Shown in pieces: positions 12,672 to 24,746 of a stretch of DNA of 48,829 nt. The translations under genes and the position numbers were made by a program. Each line of letters begins with the position of its first letter. Position 1 is the first letter of the stretch. The notes beneath the pieces were generated by a model. It was not told where the DNA came from, did not search any database, and saw only the letters and a program-made list of their open reading frames with translations. Source of the stretch: Pigoraptor vietnamica (taxonomy: Eukaryota > Opisthokonta > Filasterea). Location of the stretch: NCBI GenBank assembly GCA_943704525.1, contig CALSCQ010002685.1:1-48829 (forward strand). Direction: 5' to 3'.

Positions 12672-13057
12672 GGTATATTGCGTGTGTTGAGCCAATAATC
12701 TTCTCACTACTAGCTATAGCAATTCACGCCGGCGGCTTTCTCCTCTCGGCCTGTGTTGTTGTGTGACGGTGAAACCCTCACCCCTCGTGATACCCGTGAG
12801 GTAACCTGAGAAACAATATGCTTTAAATAGAACAGCCACAGGTTCGACCAATCAGCGCTCATCGAATAATCCTGTTCGGGCAACTCCGTCAAAATGAGGC
12901 CAAATATGGATATAAATGGGCTCGTGACGTCACGACATTGTCCAGACGTGAGACGAACTGAAAACATCGCGAGACAAACGTAAACGACTCATCAGAGAGA
13001 GATTACGTTCAAACATCCCTCGTCTCTCTCCACAGCACTTTTTTTTGCTGTACAGCC
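12672..13057. promoter_or_regulatory. Divergent promoter with TATA-like box and CRE palindrome
   Basis: Head-to-head spacer between the tandem-PX and PARP genes. It has a tataaa at 12911-12916 and a perfect CRE palindrome tgacgtca at 12925-12932, both about 130-150 bases before the PARP start codon. Function is inferred. Confidence 0.45.
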
Positions 13058-14753
13058 ATGAAGACGCGGCACAGTCTGCGTGCGCGGTCGAAGCGTGCCT
13101 CGGGTGTCCTTGCCGCTGCACTCGAGCGCCGAAATGCGTGGGACGCAACCCCATCGGACAATTCCCCGCGTGCACGCTCCGGAAAACGCCGCGCGCCCGT
13201 GCAGGCAGCGCACGTGTCTGACGACGAGGATGACGTTGAGGAGGAGCACGAAGTCAAACCCGCGGTTCGAGCGCGTGTCTCGGGGAAACGCAAGAGGGCG
13301 CGTCGCGAGGAACCCGCAAGCGACGACGGCGACGGCGGTGGACCTTCGGCCCAAGTCGAGGATCCGATCGACGTCGCACCCTCCACACGCAAGCGCAAGG
13401 CCACCGCGCCCGCTCCCAATGAGCCGCCAAAGCGGCGTGCGCGTGCGTCGTCGAAGGGCAAGGGGGCTGCCGTGGCCGCCGTGAACTCGAACCCCGTGCC
13501 GACGGCGGCAATTGCCCAGCACGCTCCCGGGGCGGCGCATCCCAGGCCTTCCGTTGAGGAGGCGCCGCTTGGGGGCGACGGCCGCTCTGGTGCGTCGATT
13601 GCGGTGTCGCTTCCTGCGGGCGCAGTGCCTGTCGAGCTGAGTGGGAAGAAGCGCCGGGAGGAGGACTTGCGCGTAGCCCGTGCCCGCGACGTGCAGAGTC
13701 GGCCACTTCCCCCGTTGGCCCCGCGGCTGCGCTTTGAACACGAAGACCAGCGCGCGTGTTGCACGGGGTGTGCGTCGTTGGCGATGTTCGAGGCTGTGCG
13801 TACGTCGAACCTCGCGCTTGTCGAGAGCCTCGTGGCTGACAAGAAGGCCGTGGCGCAGTCAAACCCCCGCCTCGCCCCGGATGCGTACCTCTACGCGCTG
13901 ACCGTGGCCATTCGCAAGGGCGATCTGCCCGTCCTCCGCGCCCTCACGGCGGCGGGCGTGGACGCGAACCGTGTGCCCTTGCCGCAGAACTCGATCGCGC
14001 GGGAGAACAGCACGGGCAGCGTGGGGTCGCACACGTACTCTCACAACGTGCGAAAGGTCAACGTCGCCCGCGGCGGCAAGGAGGGCAACATGGCGCTCGT
14101 GGACGCGACGGCGACGGATCCGATGGAGCCCGGGCGCGACACGGCGTGGCAGTCCTTCCGCCGCGCAATCCAGACACTGCCGGACACGGACGGTGCGATG
14201 CAGTGCGTCGAGTACCTTCTGCTCGCCGGCCACACGAACTTCCGCCGGTACATCGAGAACTACGGCGTGTACGACGCGGCCGAGTCGGGCAATCGGAAGG
14301 TGGGCGAGGCGTGTCTCCTTGTGCCAGCTTCCAGCCGCTGTCACTTCTTTCTCTTCCACTCTACCGTACCATGCGCCTTATCTCGTATTTGCCTGTGGCC
14401 CTTTGTTTTGACTGACGCCATTTAACCCCATTCCTTTACACTTACAGCTCACCGCCCACCTCGTGCGTGCGATCGGCGGCGGCGGACCCGAGGGCCCTAA
14501 GAAGAACAGCGGCAGCGGCTTCAATCGGCTGCACCTCGAGGTGCTAGGGGACGCCCCCCTCAGCCCATTCAAGCGCGTGTCTGTTCCGAAGAAGGCGACG
14601 AGCAACGCAAGCATCACGCCCATCCACTTTGCCGCGATCAACCCCAACGTGCGTCTCGCAATTGTCGCTGGACGCTGTCTTCTTCTCCTCTCTTCCTGTC
14701 CTTATTCCGCTGCGTATTCGTTTTCAATCACACGCACGCACGCACGCACACAC

Positions 14754-14827
<74 letters not shown>

Positions 14828-17800
14828 GTACTGCTCGCTCATACCTATCACTCATACCCTCGGTTGTTAACGATGGCGGTGCAGGCGGACTACATTCGAG
14901 CGCTCTTCCAGACGCTCAACTCGAACGACGGCGACACGACGGCGGATCGTCGCGGGCGTCGCGCCGTCCACTTTGCAGCCGCGTGCGACGGCAGTGGCCC
15001 GCTCGAGTACCTCCTCTCCCGCAACAACGACCTCGGGAAGGCGGACCAGTCGGGCATCCTCCCGATTCACCTGTGCGCCAAGTGGGTTGTGGTCTATTCG
15101 GCGCGTGCAGTCTTATGTCATGGTATTACTTCACTCTCTTCTCTGTAAGGCAAGCAAGTCCCATTCATATCGCACCATCCCCTGCAGGCACGGCAAGGCG
15201 CACAACGTGCCCGTGTTTGCGCGCTTCTACGGCGGTTCGCTGGGCGCGATCACCAACGAGAAGGGCGGCCGCACGGCCTGCCACTACGCCGCACACTACG
15301 GCCAGGCTGAGACCCTCGCAGAGCTCATTCGGCACGGCGCCGCGTTCGATGCGGCCGACAAGGAGAAGAAGCTGACGCCGCTCATGGACGCCGCTCGCTC
15401 GGGCCACCTTGCGTGCGCGGAGGTCCTCGTCTCCGCCGGTGCCATTGTCACGGCGAAGGACAAGGCGCACCGCACGGCGCTTCACTACGCCGCGAAGAAC
15501 GGCCACACGTCGGTCGTCGTTTTCCTCCTCCGCGCTGGCGCCGACCCAAACGGCGTCGACTCGTCCGGCAACGGCGCGCTTCACTACGCCGCCGCGTTTG
15601 GGCACCTCGCGACGGTCGAGCTGCTGGTCACGTGGGGCCAGTGCCCCGCGGGCATGCTGAGTGCGTGGAAGACGTCGCCGCTGTCGATTGCGTTTATTAA
15701 GGGCCACATGCGTGTGGTGGACTTCCTCTTGAAGCAGCCCGACAGCCGCCTGGACCTGCGCGACACGGAGGGACGCTCCCTCGTGCACCACGCGCTGCTG
15801 GCGTGCGAGTCGCCCGCAACGAACGCCAGCGCAGAGGCCTCTGCGGCAACGAACGAGACCACCGTGCGCCAGATTGAGTTTCTCCTCTCACGCGGCGCGG
15901 CGCCGGGCGTCGCCGATTCGTCCGGCAGCACGCCTCTCCACATTCTCGCGCGCATCGTGCAACCGGAGACTGCGGGAAATGCCGGAAGCGCGCAGCCGGC
16001 GAACGAGCCTGACGATGCGTGGAAGCTGAGCGTCGCCTACATGCTGGTGAAGGCGGGCGCTCCCCTCGACGCGCTCGACGGCGAGGGTCGCACGCCCCTG
16101 ATGGTTGCGATCGGTGCAAAGAACCTCAAGCTCGCATCGTGGCTTGTGGGCCAGAGAGCTTCCCTAAAGGGAAGGGGAAGCGGCGCAAACGCCCTCCACG
16201 CGCTCGTCGCCGCGGGCGCTGCCTGCGATGTCGCTCCGCTGTGGGACGCCATGGGCAGCGGGGACCGTCAGGAGGAGTTGGCTGCGTGCGCGGCGTCCGT
16301 CGACAAGGAAGGCTTCACGCCCCTGCTGCGGCTGCTGTGCATTGCCGATCCTCCGACAGACGCGCAGGCCGGCGCGCGCGCGGGAGACAAGGCGAACGGA
16401 TCGTCGGCCACGCTCATGGATGCCACCAAACTCCACGCGCTCGTCGAGTCGATCGTTGCCAAGTGCAAACCGGACCTGAACGCCGCCGTGACGGCGGTGT
16501 CCGAAGCCGAAAAGGCGCCTGTGGCCGACGAGTCGCAGGCAGGACCGAGCGACGGCGGTGCGGCCGGGCCCATGGACGTCGACGGCGAGGCGCAGGGCGA
16601 CAAGGAGAAGCCGCTGCCCGAGCACGCCGGTCGCACCGCGCTCCACTTTGCGGCGTACCGCGCGGCCGGGGGACCCATTGTGCGCCTCCTGTGTGCGAGC
16701 GGGGCCGACGCGAACCGCATGGATGCGCGGGGCATCACGCCGATAGCGCAGGCGGTGGCGTCCGGTTCGGCCGCGAGTGTCGAGGCGCTGCTGCAAGCGG
16801 GCGCAGACCCGAACGGGTGCGTGTGTGGGCCGCACCGACGCACTCCGCTGATGATGGCGGCGACGAAGGGGCTGACGGCGACTGCCAAGTTGCTGCTGCG
16901 CGCCGGCGCCCTTCCCAACGCGACGGACGCGCGCGGGCAGACGGCGCTGATGCTGGCTGTGATTGAAGGACGGCGTAACAAGCGCCAGGGATTCGCCATC
17001 GAGCGTGCCATTGCTTCGATCGGTGGCGATGTCAACGCGCAGGACTCGGCCGGGTGCACGGCGCTCCACTACGCCCTGCGCGACTCGCCGTTTGAGGAGG
17101 ACGAGGGCGCGGCGAAGAAGCCGAAGACACCGAAGAAGGCGTACCCGGTACGCCGGTTCCAGGTGCACTCGGACGTTGCCCCGCCGGCGCCGACGGACGG
17201 CGCGAAGGCGGAGGACCCGATCGAGGCGGTCATTGACCTGTGTTCGCTCGAGGGCGTGCAGATGAACGTGCGCGACGGCAAGGGGCGCACGCCTCTCCAC
17301 TACGCTGCGCTCTGCGGCGCGATCATATCGACCATGTACCTGCTCCAGCGTGGGGCCGACGCCGACGCCCCGGATGCGCTCGGCAACGGCGCACTTCAAT
17401 TGGCGCTCTCCGCGGGCCACACGAGCTACGCCGCCGTCCTCATCAACAAGGGGGCGGACGTGCTGCGTGACGTCACGGTCGAGCCTGGGGAGGCGGACGC
17501 CGGCGCTGCACCGGAGACGCTCTCGACGTTCAAGTTTGTCGTGTCGCGCGACATGATGGGGATATGCTATCTGCTGATGGACCTCGGCGTCGACCTGCTA
17601 CGCGCCGCCGGGGACGCGCTCGACTGCGCCAAGTTCCAGGCCGTCGCCACCATGCTTGACAAGCGCCCGGCGGCTGCCGCGCGCGCGGTCGACGCCGACG
17701 GCCGCACCCTCTTCCACATTCTGGCAGCATGCCGCTTTCGCAGGCCGGGGCAGGACCCGCGGATTGCGCGCGAGTTTGCCGAGACTTTCGCGCCGCTGCT

Positions 17801-20585
17801 GTGGGCTTCGCTCGAGGAGCGTGGAGTCGACGTGTTGCTTAAAGACAAGCGCGGCCGCACTGCGCTGCACCTGGCCGCCGCCGGAGGGTACGCGGAGCTG
17901 TGCGACTACTTCATCGGCCGCGGTCTCTCCGTTGCCGACGAGGATGCCGACGGTCTCACGCCGCTCGCCCACGCGCTTTCTTCCGCGGAAGAGACGAACG
18001 CGGCCGTCAAGCTACTTGTCGCGAAGGGCGCCAAGGTCAACGCGCTGGGACGCCTGTCGCCGCCCGCGCTGCTCCTCGCCGTGCGGAAGGGCGACATGGC
18101 CACGCTGAAGGACCTCGCCGCGGCAGGAGCGGACCCGAACATACGCAGCCCCGTCGACGGCCGCACTGCGCTCATGGAGGCGGCGTCGCTCTGCCGCCGG
18201 GATGCCGTCCAGGAACTGCAGGAGCTCTGCGTCGGCCCTCGCGCCCTGGATCCCCATGCGGTGGACGCTGCGGGAAGGACGGCGCTGCACTGGCTCGTCA
18301 AGGGCAGTGGCGGACTGTACACGTTTGAAGACACGGAGCTCCTCGGGACGCTTGTCGCGCTTGGCGTGCCCATCGACCTCGGGGACGCGTCCGGCAGCAC
18401 GCCGTGCGACTACGCGCGCGAGCAGGCGAGTGGGCGTATGCTTGCCGCCCTCCGTGAGCTGGGCGCAAAGGATGCGCAGCCGCTTCCCGCGGAGGTCATC
18501 GCGCAGCGCATGCGAGAGCAGGACGCCGCTCGCTTTGCTGCAGCGCCGGCGTTTGACGAGGTCGACGCCGTCGCCGACAGCCGCGCGGAGAGGGCCAAGC
18601 AAGACGCCGAGCGACTGGAGGAGTATCGGAAGAGCCGCGCGGCCGCGGGGACGCACGGCAGCACCGTGGATCCCGTGTCCGGACTGCAAGTGACCGGGAA
18701 GGTGGTGAACGGCGCCGACGGCGGTGCGCTGGACCTCACGCTGCACAAGGTCGATGTGCGGGCGGGTTACCACGGGCAGAACGACTTTTACCGGATGCAG
18801 GTCATCCACGTGACCACGCAGGACCTGTACATTCTGTGGACGCGGTGGGGCCGCGTGGGCGAGACGGGCATGCACCAGCGCACGCCCTTTGCGACCGCCG
18901 CCGAGGCAGAGGCCGAGTTCTGCAAGGTGTTCAAGTCGAAGAGCGGCAACGTGTGGCAGTCGCGGAACGCCTTCGAGCCGAAGGACGGCAAGTACGTGCT
19001 CGTGCCCACGTCGGAGATGGCGGACGCCGCCGCGGCCGCCAACGCAAGCGGGGACGGACCCATGCGCAAGTTTGGCGCCAAGGCGGTGGCGCTGCCAACG
19101 GCGCTCGATCCACGCGTCGTCACTCTCATGCGCGTGGCGAGTGACCACAAGGCGCTGCTGCAGGCCACGCGGCGCGAGCGGCCTCTCGTGCTCGGCGGCG
19201 TCACGGAGGAGCAGATCGCGGAGGCATTTGGCGTACTGAGGGACATTTCTGAGCTCGTGGCCCAGTGCGACGCGGCCGACGGCGCGCTTGACCTTGCGGG
19301 GATCACCGCGTGCCGCGAACGAATGGCGGAGCTTGGGCAGCGCTTCTACTCGCTGATAAGGCACGACGCGTGGGAGCTTGGGTCGCAGTGGACACGGCAG
19401 CGCGTGGCGGACAAGGCCGCGATGCTGACGCGCATCAGGTGCGTCGCCGTCTGCGTGTGCACCGTCCGAAGCATCCTTCCTAGGACGCATCTGTGTTCGT
19501 TTGTGTGTGCCGTCTGTGTGCGCGCAGTCCTATGTCTGTCTGTTTGTTTCCCCCTCTCAAACCATGCGTTGCCGCACGCAGCGATCTCCAAGCCGGCATA
19601 AAGATGCACCTGGCGGCGCAGTTCCGCTCGACGGAGGTGAATCCCTTCGAATACTGCTACCGCTGCCTCGGCGCAGACATCATCGCCCTCGACAAGGACA
19701 GCAGCGAGCGCGCCCTCGTGCAAAAGTGAGTTTGCGTTATACTTCTTGTGCCCACCGGCGCTTTGTTCCAACCGCGTGCTTCCAATGACTGTACTCATTC
19801 TGTCTTCCCAGGTATTTCGATACGTCTGTCGGGGACAATTCGAACCTTGAGATTGCCGACGTCTTTGCGGTGCGTCGTCGCGGCGAAGTCGAGCGATTTG
19901 CGAAGCACGCGACCCTTCCGAACCAAATGTTGCTGTGGCACGGCTCGCCCGTGACGAACACGCTCGGGCTGCTCTCGGAGGGCGTGTGCATTGCCCCGCC
20001 CAACGTTCCCCTTGCGGGCGCCATGTTCGGATCGGTGGGTTGCCCTGTGGCCTCTGCGAATGTCACGTGGTCCTTGCTGTGAGTTGCAGCAGCAAACTGC
20101 CTCGCTCGTGCTTGATGTGCATTGTGCCTGACGTGCCTGTCTCATGTGTCGCGCAGGGCATCTATTTCGCCGACATGTTCGCAAAGAGCTCCGGCTACAT
20201 GCGCGTGGGGATGGTCGGCGGCAGCCATGAGACGCAGGCGCACGGCCTCGCCCTTCTCTGCCGCGTCGCACTCGGCGACATGGTCGAACTAACGGAGGCC
20301 ACGGGCCCTGCGCCGGCCCACGACGGCCGCACGTCCACGAAGGGGATTGGCACCGTCCGTCCCAACCCGCGCAACGCCGTCGTTACGGTGGCGGACGGCG
20401 TTACAGTGCCGCTGGGTCCGCCACTGGAGACGGAACGGCCGACGACGGGGATGCCCGCGTGGCGCGCGCTCAACTACAACGAGTACGTCGTGTACGACCA
20501 GTCACGCGTGCTTATACGCTACGCAGTGTTGCTGCGCACGAAAGGGTACCGACCCAAGACGAAGAGGAAGGGCGCTGCCGTGTGA
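13058..20585 (+). CDS. Ankyrin-repeat, WGR-domain poly(ADP-ribose) polymerase
   Basis: Seven exons: 13058-14299, 14448-14648, 14885-15081, 15188-19438, 19582-19725, 19812-20034 and 20157-20585. Phases close at 2,228 residues. The N-terminus (1-220) is basic with several NLS-like clusters (GKRKRARREE, PPKRRARASSKGKG). An ankyrin-repeat array follows to about residue 1660, with repeated units such as GRTALHFAA and GADPN. A WGR domain (ILWTRWGRVGETG, about 1720-1830), a PARP regulatory helical domain and the catalytic domain follow. The H-Y-E triad looks intact: His2055 in LWHGS, Tyr2089 in GIYFAD and Glu2195 in NEYVVYD. This predicts a polymer-forming enzyme. The order ANK-WGR-PRD-PARP and the length recall nematode PME-5 rather than animal tankyrase, which has SAM and no WGR. 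Likely nuclear. Confidence 0.95.
14729..14826. repeat. (CA)n microsatellite in PARP intron
   Basis: About 95 bases of CA dinucleotides inside the PARP intron between 14648 and 14885, upstream of the acceptor. Confidence 0.95.
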
Positions 20586-20790
20586 AGGCAATGGCGCGAA
20601 TGAAAGTGAAACCCTCACCGTCAATCAAGAAGAAGGTCACGATGTATTTGGCGAAGCACGTGACTGACGTCCACGAAACAGTCATCGGGTTGCCGGCTTT
20701 CGGGAGGGCAATGAGCTGTCAAATCGTTTGACACTGTCGACGAGAGTGCGCATATTACGATCGCAAGCGCATGCTGTGCCACTGAGCGAG
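20586..20790. other. Spacer between PARP and the F-box/LRR locus
   Basis: Short spacer between two plus-strand genes. It carries tgactgacgtccac near 20662, a CRE-like half-site. No gene is seen. Confidence 0.4.
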
Positions 20791-23700
20791 ATGGCGTCCT
20801 TTCTCGACCTCCCCGTGGACACACTCGGCGACATTGGCGCATCTCTCTGCAGCGCCGACCGCCGCGCCCTCTCGACGCGTGTCACGTGGGCTGCGCAACA
20901 CGGCCGTGTCCCTGTGGCCAGACGATGTCGCCGTCCGTCTCCATGCGCGCGTACTGCGCGTCATGGGCCTGGACGCGGCCTTCTGCGCGCGCGTGCGCAA
21001 CGCCCTCCTCTTCGGTCCCCTTGCGCCGCTTCCGATTCACGCGGTGGTGGAGGACTACTGCCAGCGGGAGAACAGGCACAAAAGATTCGCTCCGGCGGCG
21101 GAAGGGTTTGCGATTCGGGAGGAATGTTGCGTCTGCGGTGCCCGCAAGCCACTTTCCCGCCTTCCCGCCGCAGAGCGCGAACTGGCATGCGTCGCAGGAT
21201 TCTATTGTGTCGATGTGAAAGGGGCGCTGTCTCTGGAGAGCGTGTCGCGGCTTGCCTCCGTGAACACCCTCCTGCTTTACGGCTGCCGCGTGTCGGACAT
21301 TGGGTGCCTGGGGCAAAGCGAGACGCTCCAGAGGGTCGTGCTGTCGGCGTGCAATCACGTAACGACACTCCCACACATTCGCTTTCTTCAGCGAGCGGAG
21401 ATTCGCCGCTGCCGTGCGCTGACGTCGGTCGATGCGCTGGCACACGCCCGCGAAGTCGTCTTGGAGGAGTGCGAGGACGTGCGAGACGTGAGCCCGCTCG
21501 CCGGTGTGCACGCCGTCACGATCGAACACCGCGAGGGTCTTACGGACGTGTCGGCCCTTTTTTTGGGCCGCGTGCACTCGCTGGTGCTGAACTCGGTGCT
21601 GATCTCGCCTCTACCGGAGGGCGCGCGCGTTCACTCGCTCACGCTGTTCGGGGTGCGCGTACTACGAGGACGGGAACTGCCTCGAGAAGAGCATCCTTCC
21701 ATTTCGTCGCGGCAGTCGCTCGACGACCCTTATGACTGCGTGGACCTTGCGCGTCTCTCGCTCACGTCGCTGTCCCTGTGCAAGGGCCCTCTTCCGCCGT
21801 ACGACAGCCCTCGGCGTGATACAATTGATCACGACAATTACGCGCCTCGGCACGGCTTTGACGTCCTTGCGGCGACTTTGACGTCGGTTCGCCTCGTTGT
21901 CGACCATCACGAGCACTTCGATCTCTCGTGGGCATGCCGCCTGTCCAGGGTGGTCATTGAATTCCACGGGCCGGACGTGCTGCAGTTGTCGCTGGCGCCG
22001 CTCGTTAACGTGCGTTATGTGACTGTGCGTGGGGGCAGCGAGTCGGTGTACGGACTGCTCGCTGCCGTCGCCAGTGTCATGCGAGAGGCGCCGGCTGACG
22101 TGCGCGTGCAGCGGGAGGGGTGCGCCGCACTCGCCGGCCGTCGTTGGTCCATCGGTTGGAGAGGCGACCGGTTCCGCGACGAGAGTTACGCGAGCGCTGT
22201 CCTCGGCGCCATCGCGTCGTTTCCGACGGACGAAGTGGTCGTGCGCTGCGGACTGAGGTCGCTGGCGAAGATGATTGCGCCGAACGTCTCTCGCCACAGG
22301 CGAAGTGACCAACTGTGCGACCCGGCGTGGGTGGCGGTCGCCCGCACGTGCCTCGGAAGAGACGGGGTGCCGCCGGCGTGCGCTGCGGCCGCGCTTTCGC
22401 TTCTGTTCAAAGCGGCAGTAAGCGCGTACTGTAGTCCGGACAAAGATGGTGCGCTAGAGCTGCGCGTCGCTTTGCCTCTCGACGAAATGGCTCGCGCGGC
22501 CGTCCGTGCTGCGCGCGCGTGGCCGGGCCACGTGACCGTCCTGGAGGCTGCGGGACAAACTGTCGAATTCTGCGCCTCGATGCCGCGTCTCGCCGGACGG
22601 GAGAGGTTGAGCATGCATAATCGATATTTTCCCTTGTGGGTGCACCAAGCGAACTACGCCACTGTGTTCCCCGTCGCAAATACGCGCCAGGATCGCTCGT
22701 GGGTGTCGACCGCCATCGGCGTGGCGCTGGCACTCGCGCAGCGCTTTCCCTTCGACCGCCGCATGTCTTCGTTGCAACTCCCGATGGACCTCATTGCGGC
22801 TGTGGCGGACATTGACCGCGGTTGCGCGCGTGAACTGGGGGAGGCCGGTGTGCTCGACGTGCTGCTAGATCGCGCCGCCGCGTGGTTGGACAGCCCTTCC
22901 GAGCCGGACAATTGGTGGATCGGCCCTCTCGGCAGACTCGCGCAGTACGCGTGCGACGACGCGGATACCCACACGCCTGCACTCGTGTCGGCCGATGCGA
23001 TGCTTGACGTTGCGCGGCGACTGGCTTGGCGTGACATCGCTTTCATGGGCTGTGTCGAATTGGTGGAACTGCTTCTCGCCGGACAGTCCCGTTTCCCGTC
23101 GCGAGGGTGCGTTGAAAGCCACTTAAATGAGGACGATTGGGAAGACGACCCCACTGAGTCGGGAGACGACCTCGTCATGAATCGCCACCGCTTCGACCAC
23201 GAACTGGAGGTTGCTTCCGCGCTCGCCCATTATCGCGTCCGTGGGCGGCGCGACCTAAAACGCCACATTCTCACCGGACTATCCACATATGTCGCGCGCA
23301 GCTCTCAGCCGGAGTGGCATATCGCGTCGCGGTTACTTTCGCTGGAGGGGAGTGCCTCGGCGATCGGCCGTGCGGGCGGTGGCTTTGCGTTTCTCTCGGC
23401 GGTTATAAGGGCCTCGCTCTCCCGTGAGTGTGACCGGGAATACGCGAAACTTGAACTCGAACACCTCTGCAATCTTGTGGAGGGCTTCTGCGAGCTCGTT
23501 GCTTCCGGCGAGGACGGAGGGCGCACGGACGCCGCCGACACGGCACTGGAGAACTGCATCGTGTGCCTTGAGACGGAGCGCTTGTGGCATCCCGACCATC
23601 GGTCGTGCCTTCATGACATTGCGCGCGCGGCGTCTCTGTTGCTCTTTGCGAAGTGCCGGCCAGATCGCAACGCTGTGGCGCCCGTGACCCTCTGCGCCCT

Positions 23701-23917
23701 GGCGGCGGCGGCGGCGGTGGGACTTAAACCTTGGGAGCCAAACTCGATGGGGATGATGAAGCTGAGAGTACCTGACTTGCGCGAGCTTTACGTGTCGGTC
23801 GAGGCGATTGCGGAATACTCGGCGTGTGAGGCGGTGCGAGCTTGTGGAACGCTGCTCTCGCGGACAGCTCGGCTGGTTTTCCCAGGCGCCTACGAAACGC
23901 GTAGGATGGCTGAGTAA
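20791..23917 (+). CDS. F-box/LRR-like protein with a frame break near its start
   Basis: One long intronless frame runs from 20834 to 23917 (1,027 residues). An ATG at 20791 in a neighbouring frame starts MASFLDLPVDTLGDIG, which looks like the first half of an F-box (LPxDxLxxI). The second half (RVSRGLRNTAVSLWP) lies in the long frame, so a single-base indel around 20875-20885 seems to split the F-box. Residues about 120-330 of the long frame are leucine-rich repeat-like (VNTLLLYGCRVSDIGCL, LQRVVLSACNHVTTL). The remainder is helical, of ARM/HEAT type at best, and not recognised. F-box/LRR proteins usually supply substrates to SCF ubiquitin ligases. After the stop, frame 23961-24246 also looks coding and could be a last exon. 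The break may be a sequencing error or real decay. Confidence 0.6.
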
Positions 23918-24246
23918 GCGGGTGGCGACGATCGTCGACGACGGCTCCGTTGGGTCAGAGGTTCGCGCCGCGCGCTCCCGTCATCGCGAGGGGCGGGCTA
24001 TTGGCTGCTGCGGAGACGGACAAGCTCGCTCTCTTTTTCACTCACGGCAACTTCAATGCGGCTGCAAACATCCTTGCGTTGTGCGCAATGGACGGCCAGC
24101 AGCGCGCCTCGCTCGTCGAAGACGTGTCACACACGGTGCAAGCGCTGCGCAGGCTGTGGGCGAGTGCTGTTACCTCGTTCGACGTGCAGACGGCTTCTGT
24201 TGCTGCGCTGGACGAGCTTCGGAAGCTGTTGTATTGCAATCAATAG
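23914..24246 (+). other. Possible extra C-terminal exon of the F-box/LRR gene
   Basis: A donor-like gtaagc at 23914 and an acceptor-like cagag ending at 23960 would join the long frame to an open frame ending at 24246 (APVIARGGLLAAAETDKLAL, ending LRKLLYCNQ). The intron would be only 47 bases, shorter than most here. The alternative is that the protein simply stops at 23917. Confidence 0.35.
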
Positions 24247-24746
24247 TATGTAAGAACGGGAATTGGCTCACGCAGAGCGTCGCTTGTTCGGAGCTTAAAA
24301 ACTTTTTTTTAGTCACGACTGTCGGCGAGACCTCAGCCACCGCATTATTCCATTCAATAACACACAACTCATTTCAGTGCGCGCCCTTTAGATCGCAGCA
24401 GGTGTGATTAGTACGGTACTGGAACAAGTGTAGGTTCGTATGTGTAGTGTGAAGGTTTCAGGGCGACGTGAAATTTGTTTGTAACAGTGTTACTCAAAAT
24501 TTACGATCATCGTAAACTTTGTCCGATTTATTCCGATCGTCTCCGTGGCAACCGGCTTGAGGCGGCACACGAGAGAAAGACTCAACACACAACTGTCGCA
24601 CATCGAGCGTGCTTTTTCCAAGAGCCCCGTCACACACAGGGGAAGAGCGTCTGCGCGTGATAGTTTGAGCCCCGTCTTGCCTGTGCGCACCAGGCGATTG
24701 CTCTCTGTTGCGGTCACTGCGGCTGCGTGGCCGCGGGACGTGCGAG
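24247..24746. other. Spacer upstream of the CFAP210-like gene
   Basis: Two plus-strand genes flank this AT-richer stretch. Open frames are short and show no domain. It presumably holds the CFAP210-like promoter. Confidence 0.45.

Noticed and set aside
18012-19490. 492-codon open frame antisense to the PARP gene
   Set aside because: It is Arg/Leu-rich, shows no domain, and lies opposite a strongly conserved ankyrin/WGR exon. Long antisense frames are expected in GC-rich codons. The same applies to the 418-codon frame at 16164-17420.
20728-21735. 335-codon frame at the start of the F-box/LRR locus
   Set aside because: Only its first part (F-box start) looks genuine; after about 20885 it is Arg/Pro-rich and overlaps the LRR frame, which has clear repeats.
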